64,000 bases of DNA from an uncultured Bacteroidota bacterium (GTDB lineage Bacteria; Bacteroidota; Bacteroidia; Flavobacteriales; Schleiferiaceae). A program made the position numbers and the translations under genes. This document shows, piece after piece, positions 62,457-64,000 of the stretch (the stretch's first letter is position 1; each line of letters opens with the position of its first letter). Where the stretch lies: positions 62,001 to 126,000 of the forward strand of contig CAJXNI010000004.1 in the NCBI GenBank assembly GCA_913057235.1, in the 5' to 3' direction. The notes under the pieces are model-generated. The model was not told the DNA's origin. It did no database searches and worked only from the letters and a program-made list of their open reading frames with translations.

Positions 62457-62823
62457 AAAATTAAGCCTGTTTTTAGTAGGCTTCTGCTTAAGCTTGAGCA
62501 GTGCAGGCGCGCCAGCCCTGCTTGAAAAGGTTTGGAACCCACGCTTAATGCTGGAGCGCCCCCAACCCAAGGGCGATTTTAAAAAGCTGGATACTTTTCC
62601 CGAAGCCGGGGAAATTGGAATAGCCAGAGATTTTAACGGCTGGCAAGAGCAGGGATTTAGGCTTTACCGTTCAGGAGAGCTATGGCGTATTAAACTGCAC
62701 TTGCCCAGGGGGAAAAATCGCTATAAGCTCATTGTAGACGGTGAATGGATCTTAGACCCCAGCAACCCCACCTGGGAGGGCAATGAATACGGCTCGGGCA
62801 ACTCCGTGGTGTGGGTGCCTTAA
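62449..62823 (+). CDS. Small exported protein with a glycogen-binding (CBM48/AMPK1) domain
   Basis: A 124-residue protein from a GTG at 62449, whose first bases overlap the desaturase stop (GTGTCTAA). An N-terminal signal peptide (VSKKLSLFLVGFCLSLSSAG) is followed by a single beta domain with FNGWQEQGFRLYRSGELWRI and GKNRYKLIVDGEWILDP, the pattern of a CBM48/AMPK glycogen-binding module. It binds alpha-glucan or a related sugar in cytosolic relatives; here it is probably periplasmic. Cotranslation with a lipid oxygenase is unusual. Confidence 0.8.
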   Translation: MSKKLSLFLVGFCLSLSSAGAPALLEKVWNPRLMLERPQPKGDFKKLDTFPEAGEIGIARDFNGWQEQGFRLYRSGELWRIKLHLPRGKNRYKLIVDGEWILDPSNPTWEGNEYGSGNSVVWVP

Positions 62824-63214
62824 AAGGTAACTCTCCGCCAACTGAAACTGTAAGCCAACACAGTGTGAAGCAGTATATCACATTCGTCCAACCTGCGTTG
62901 CAATAGAAAACTGGTAGTTGAAACCTATGTTCCACATTTTTATGGTCATTTTAGCAACAGTATGCAAGAATTTAAGAAATTGGCACCAGGGATATTTAGA
63001 AAAAACCATTTCAAGCGACTTATAGATTTGGGGGCCTCGATAAGGGTTTAGATAACGTGATTCAACAAGTTTTTATATCTTTAGTAATAATTAGTGGTAC
63101 ATGTGTTAAATTGCAAATTATAGTTAGAGACCTTAAAATTAACCTTCCGCACTCAATGCTATCTTAATTATAGGAATCCTTTTGAGCATATAACTGCCTA
63201 AATCCTTTACAAAG
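62824..63214. other. A+T-rich intergenic region
   Basis: About 390 bases without an obvious gene. A 29-codon frame from the ATG near 62961 (MQEFKKLAPGIFRKNHFKRL...) is probably chance. TATCTTTA (63076-63083) resembles a -7 box and may drive the right-edge gene. Composition is richer in A+T than the sequence to its left. Confidence 0.4.
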
Positions 63215-64000
63215 GTGAAAATCACTAGCCTAATTATTGTTTACCTGCTTCTAAACACCTATCTACCAGCAAACGACACAAAGCGTGATTTAACTACATA
63301 CCTTAACAATGGTGATTTTGCAGAAATAGTTAATCAATGTAACGTTCAATTGATAAACGCTGAGACAGATAGCGCACACTTTGTGCTTTACGAATTATTG
63401 GCACAAGCGTATCTAGAGCTTAACTACTTACCTGCCTATTTACGAACTATTGAATTAATAAAGCAAGTTAACCCCAATAAGGCACTGGCCAAAGCACTTT
63501 ACCATACACAACGTGCAAATTATTACCATTACATGCTAATAACGGACTCTGCGGTGTTTAACTCTATGCAGGCATTAAAATTGCTCAAGAGGAACATGGA
63601 AGAAGCCGACTCCAACATGATATCACGCGTGTATGCCTGCTACGGCAACGTGAACAGAAATTTAGGACCTAGTAATTTGAACCATAACCTAACGCCTTAT
63701 AAAAGTAATGATCTTGTCTATAGAAAAATACTTTTGAACTATTTAGACACCGCACTCTCTTATGCTACTAACAATTTTAGGCGAGCAGATATCTTACAGA
63801 AAAAAGCTAATGTCCTTGGAGATATAATATCGCCAGCTAAAGTATATAGCTGTGATAGTGTTAAACCCTGGGCGTATGAGAAGAGTTTTAATTGTCATAA
63901 AAAAGCTCTTCTTCTTTCCTCTGCGCCAGCAAAACAAGCAAGATCCTACTCACTTATGGGCTTATCTACTTTCTATTTTAGGGATTACAAAAGTGCTGAC
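63215..64000 (+). CDS. Exported helical-repeat protein, N-terminal part
   Basis: Open frame of 262 codons running off the right edge, starting at GTG 63215 (VKITSLIIVYLLLNTYLPAN, signal peptide-like). The rest is helical with TPR-like periodicity (HFVLYELLAQAYLELNYLPA; ALYHTQRANYYHYM). In Bacteroidota such N-termini often precede CHAT, kinase or LuxR-type output domains, but none is visible, so function is open. It shares the A+T-rich composition of the left edge. Confidence 0.65.
   Translation, partial: MKITSLIIVYLLLNTYLPANDTKRDLTTYLNNGDFAEIVNQCNVQLINAETDSAHFVLYELLAQAYLELNYLPAYLRTIELIKQVNPNKALAKALYHTQRANYYHYMLITDSAVFNSMQALKLLKRNMEEADSNMISRVYACYGNVNRNLGPSNLNHNLTPYKSNDLVYRKILLNYLDTALSYATNNFRRADILQKKANVLGDIISPAKVYSCDSVKPWAYEKSFNCHKKALLLSSAPAKQARSYSLMGLSTFYFRDYKSAD

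Overview
The window looks like a chromosomal segment of a marine-type Bacteroidota bacterium, probably Flavobacteriales. The signs are type IX secretion/gliding genes (porZ, gldH), proteins with C-terminal T9SS sorting domains, a complete aerotolerance (bat) operon, lone TAnnTTTG-type -7 promoter boxes and few Shine-Dalgarno sequences. Genus cannot be fixed from sequence alone. I see no tRNA, rRNA, CRISPR array, insertion sequence or phage.

Layout. 1-3.0 kb: an A+T-rich LytS/LytTR-type two-component pair reading off the left edge. 3.0-4.5 kb: a gene-poor kilobase with a hairpin-rich, terminator-ended element and decayed coding sequence, then a conserved small gene cut by an in-frame stop. 4.5-11.3 kb: a MoxR / DUF58 / DUF4350 / DUF4129 / membrane protein / SpoIIM cluster with a divergent RDD gene. 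11.3-17.5 kb: an integral membrane protein, a DPP7-type S46 peptidase, an MltF-like transglycosylase and a PdeM-like nuclease. 17.5-23.2 kb: a fructosamine kinase-like gene, the remains of a deleted hybrid sensor kinase, a di-haem peroxidase and a secreted PhoX-like protein. 23.5-31.8 kb: the bat operon (moxR, DUF58, a BatD-like protein, batA-E). 32-36.5 kb: dGTPase, MazF-type toxin/antitoxin, DEDD exonuclease and a double-ATPase ABC protein.

36.5-45.3 kb is one long leftward run: ricT-like PSP1 gene, gldH, PBP1A, scoA, an inserted four-helix-bundle gene, scoB and two polytopic membrane proteins. 45.5-48.6 kb: porZ-recO. 48.6-52.9 kb, leftward: tatA, gatA, an MltD-like LysM transglycosylase and a DUF4837 lipoprotein. 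53-62.8 kb: ABC ATPase-SDR-aldehyde dehydrogenase, cupin-like protein-AI-2E transporter, a T9SS-exported serine hydrolase, rmuC-marC (leftward), and a sterol desaturase coupled to a small glycogen-binding-domain protein. The right edge holds the start of an A+T-rich unknown helical protein.

Themes: cell-envelope assembly (PBP1A, two lytic transglycosylases, PorZ, GldH, TatA) and two separate MoxR-DUF58 modules that may be parallel membrane-associated chaperone systems. Several scars of recent decay stand out: a sensor kinase whose receiver tail survives in another frame, a stop-interrupted conserved gene, an antitoxin without a normal start codon, and a CoA-transferase operon split by an inserted gene.
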